Shown: positions 14,222 through 15,851 of the stretch, one piece after another
Position numbering within the stretch: the first letter of the stretch is position 1
Layout of the letters: every line of letters begins with the position of its first letter
Source of the DNA: an uncultured Colwellia sp.
Lineage (GTDB): Bacteria > Pseudomonadota > Gammaproteobacteria > Enterobacterales > Alteromonadaceae
Reading direction: 5' to 3'
Length of the DNA stretch: 15,851 nt
Assembly (NCBI GenBank): GCA_913020705.1
Contig: CAJWBY010000115.1
Location: forward strand, 1 to 15,851
The notes under the pieces: model-generated
The model's database searches: none
Told to the model about the DNA's origin: nothing
What the model saw: only the letters and a program-made list of their open reading frames with translations
Position numbers and translations under genes: made by a program

Positions 14222-15073
14222 ATGCCATCCACAAGAAAAATCCGCAAATGCCTCTTCCCTGCTGCCGGATATGGCACACGTTTTTTACCTGCAACCAAGG
14301 CGATGCCAAAGGAGATGTTGCCAATTGTCAATAAGCCGCTTATCCAATATGGTGTAGAAGAGGCTTTAGAAGCAGGTATGGATCAAATTGGATTTATTGT
14401 CGGCAGGGGTAAACGTGCTATTGCCGATCACTTTGATAATAACTTTGAATTAGAGCATCAAATAAAAGGAACCTCTAAGGAAAAGTATTTAGATGACATT
14501 CGTAACGTCATGGATAATTGTGATTTTGTATTCATGCGTCAACGTGAAATGCTCGGTTTAGGTCATGCCATTTTGACCGGTGAGCCGATGATTGGAAAAG
14601 AACCATTTGCTGTTGTACTAGCCGATGATTTATGTGCTAAACCTTCTGATAGCGATGACATGCGCGCCTTAGGTCAATTAGCAGCCTTATATCAACGCTA
14701 TCAGTGCAGTATTATTGCAATTGAAGAAGTGCCGATTGAAGACACTGAAAGTTATGGTGTCATTTCGGGTGAAGAAATTGCCCCTGGTATTTATCAAGTT
14801 ACTGATATGGTGGAAAAACCAAAACCTGAAGATGCACCGACAAATATGGCAGTAATTGGTCGTTATATTTTAACCCCAGAAATCTTTACTTATTTACGTA
14901 ACACTCCCCCAGGTCGTAATGGTGAGGTACAGATTACCGATGCCCTAAAAGCGCTTGCCCAAGACCGCCAAGTTTTAGCCGTAAAATTCAAAGGACGCCG
15001 ATTTGATTGTGGTAGTGTTGAGGGGTTTGTTGAGGCGACGAATTATTATTATGAACATGAGTATAAGAAGTAA
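14222..15073 (+). CDS. galU: UTP-glucose-1-phosphate uridylyltransferase
   Basis: A 283-residue cytoplasmic enzyme making UDP-glucose from UTP and glucose-1-phosphate. UDP-glucose is the donor for EPS, LPS and other glycans, which explains its place beside this locus. The nucleotide-binding motif is FPAAGYGTRFLPATKAMPKE (12-31), with K30 in the conserved P-K-E. D135-D136 in VLADDLC are the expected metal/substrate acids, and FDCGSVEGFVEA near the C-terminus is the family's sugar-binding stretch. It is very similar in wording to Pseudomonas-type GalU and slightly shorter than the E. coli enzyme (302). I chose the ATG at 14222 because AAGGA (14209-14213) is 8 nt upstream. A TTG at 14204 lies before that site and is not a credible start. 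No clear terminator follows. Confidence 0.96.
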   Translation: MPSTRKIRKCLFPAAGYGTRFLPATKAMPKEMLPIVNKPLIQYGVEEALEAGMDQIGFIVGRGKRAIADHFDNNFELEHQIKGTSKEKYLDDIRNVMDNCDFVFMRQREMLGLGHAILTGEPMIGKEPFAVVLADDLCAKPSDSDDMRALGQLAALYQRYQCSIIAIEEVPIEDTESYGVISGEEIAPGIYQVTDMVEKPKPEDAPTNMAVIGRYILTPEIFTYLRNTPPGRNGEVQITDALKALAQDRQVLAVKFKGRRFDCGSVEGFVEATNYYYEHEYKK

Positions 15074-15731
15074 AACCACATCTCTGGATATAGTCCTCTC
15101 GGTTCATTTATAAAGCGTTAATCTATCTGTTTAATCCAGCTAGAAAATCAGCTATTTATGAGAGTACACGTGGGAGCTTTATATTAATGTAATTTAATTA
15201 GGTTGTTTACAGCAGAAGTTTTTCTCAAATTGAGATCCTCAGTTCATATCCCTAATCAAACTTAACCAGTACAATTTTCTTCTTAGTTATAGCCAGTTTC
15301 TCATTGTTATTGAGCTGTTCCCAATTAGTTGGATGTTTACTTTGAACCACCTCAATGCTCCGCAACGGTTAATCAGCGTCCAATAGTTTCCAAGTTCGAC
15401 GCTGAATAGGGTAATTACTTAGTGCTTATTAACAACAATGAAAAATACACCGCTATTTTTGACTAAATAGTGCCAAAAATAACCTAACTTGGTATCACTC
15501 AACCATACAAAATAATTGACCCGAGATAATTAAAAAGTGCACTAGCGCGCTAAGGAGCTATGGGATAGCGAAAACGATACGCTATTTACTATAATAAAAC
15601 TGAAACACCATTGATGTTCATTATTGCACTACCGTCAAATTTCCTCAGGTAACAAAATAATAATAGCGCCTTGAAAGTAAAAAAAACTTGAGAAAGTTTT
15701 GAGAATTGTCTTTTAGCCATCTTATTTTACT
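15074..15731. other. gene-poor region between galU and tRNA-Leu
   Basis: About 650 bp without a convincing gene. The frames I traced are short, with stops or no start and ribosome binding site. Features seen: a near-perfect dyad TCTCAA-A-TTGAGA (15223-15235), an 8-bp palindrome AGCGCGCT near 15545, a hairpin ATAGCG/CGCTAT near 15565-15585, and two TTGAGAA copies 11 bp apart (15688-15705). On the reverse strand, about 38 codons without a good start end at a stop at 15254-15252 and could be a gene remnant. No tRNA 3'-end duplication, integrase or transposase is visible. Confidence 0.5.
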
Positions 15732-15748
15732 AAAAGAGGAACCCTCTT
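15732..15748 (-). terminator. possible terminator of the tRNA-Leu gene
   Basis: AAGAGG-GTT-CCTCTT on the reverse strand (15748-15734) forms a 6-bp stem with a 3-nt loop, followed by TT so that four T end the structure. It starts 29 nt after the tRNA CCA end. The U-tract is short. Confidence 0.45.
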
Positions 15749-15776
15749 AAATCATTGGTATATATAAGTTTAAATA

Positions 15777-15851
15777 TGGTGCCGACGGACGGAGTCGAAC
15801 CGTCACGGGCTTACGCCCACCACCCCCTCAAGATGGCGTGTCTACCAATTT
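15777..15851 (-). tRNA. tRNA-Leu, anticodon GAG (5' end outside window)
   Basis: Reverse strand. The acceptor 3' strand CGTCGGC, discriminator A and an encoded CCA end at 15777. The T arm is GACGG-TTCGACT-CCGTC. A long variable arm (GGGCG/TAAG/CCC-type) marks a class II tRNA. The anticodon stem CCATC/GGTGG holds the loop TTGAGGG, giving anticodon GAG, which reads CUU/CUC leucine codons. The D-loop end AAATTGGTAGACA fits tRNA-Leu. About 13 bases of the 5' end lie beyond the window. Confidence 0.93.

Noticed and set aside
15252..15370. Reverse-strand frame of about 38 codons rich in Lys and Asn
   Set aside because: It has no ATG or ribosome binding site and an upstream in-frame stop; I could not match it to a family, so it is not listed as a gene.
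15777..15851. tRNA-Leu as an attachment site for an island containing the EPS locus
   Set aside because: I found no second copy of the tRNA 3' end in the window and no integrase, so there is no support for an island boundary here.
1..15851. CRISPR arrays, insertion sequences, transposases or toxin-antitoxin genes
   Set aside because: No regularly spaced repeats, terminal inverted repeats or recognisable mobile-element proteins were seen on either strand.

Overview
The window looks like part of an exopolysaccharide (EPS) biosynthesis and export locus from an AT-rich gammaproteobacterium. The GalU and CysC sequences, the CCA-encoding tRNA-Leu and the AGGA-type ribosome binding sites all fit that group. 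I cannot name the genus; a marine Thiotrichales- or Methylophaga-like organism is only a guess. The EPS proteins resemble the set that accompanies PEP-CTERM/exosortase (XrtA-type) systems. No exosortase gene is present in the window.

Layout, left to right. Positions 1-151 (minus) hold the first 50 codons of a membrane protein that looks like an O-antigen ligase/polymerase. Divergent from it are a secreted clan-A-type glycoside hydrolase (244-2841, +) and an overlapping GT25 glycosyltransferase (2823-3590, +). The GT25 gene converges on, and overlaps by 23 bp, the end of a long minus-strand operon. In transcription order that operon encodes a short polysaccharide export protein (9916-9359), an outer-membrane beta-barrel (9343-8183), a Wzz-type chain-length protein (8168-6387), a CpsD-like tyrosine kinase (6357-5530), an ExeA-like AAA ATPase (5528-4638) and a GT4 glycosyltransferase (4614-3568). 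Gaps are 1-29 nt, so these are very probably co-transcribed.

Upstream of the operon, same strand, is a small secreted protein with a PEP-CTERM-like sorting tail (10553-10029). A terminator with a UUCG loop and a perfect 22-bp inverted repeat separate it from the operon. Its 5' region holds what I read as a divergent c-di-GMP-I (GEMM) riboswitch directly in front of the ribosome binding site, and farther upstream a CRP-like palindrome. Next come a WcaJ-type undecaprenyl-phosphate sugar transferase (12316-10901), a DHH phosphoesterase (13378-12413) and APS kinase cysC (13993-13388). Divergent from cysC is galU (14222-15073, +). About 700 bp without a convincing gene follow, then the 3' part of a tRNA-Leu(GAG) gene running off the right edge (minus).

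How the genes work together (inference): GalU supplies UDP-glucose. The WcaJ-type enzyme loads the first sugar phosphate onto undecaprenyl phosphate, and GT4 and GT25 enzymes extend or decorate the chain. The putative polymerase, the Wzz protein and the kinase control polymerisation. The export protein and beta-barrel move the polymer across the outer membrane, and the secreted hydrolase may trim it. CysC with a possible pAp phosphatase could support sulfate activation, conceivably for a sulfated polymer. The most interesting part is 9966-10823, where c-di-GMP and possibly cAMP signals appear to meet on a sorting-tagged surface protein located just in front of the export operon.
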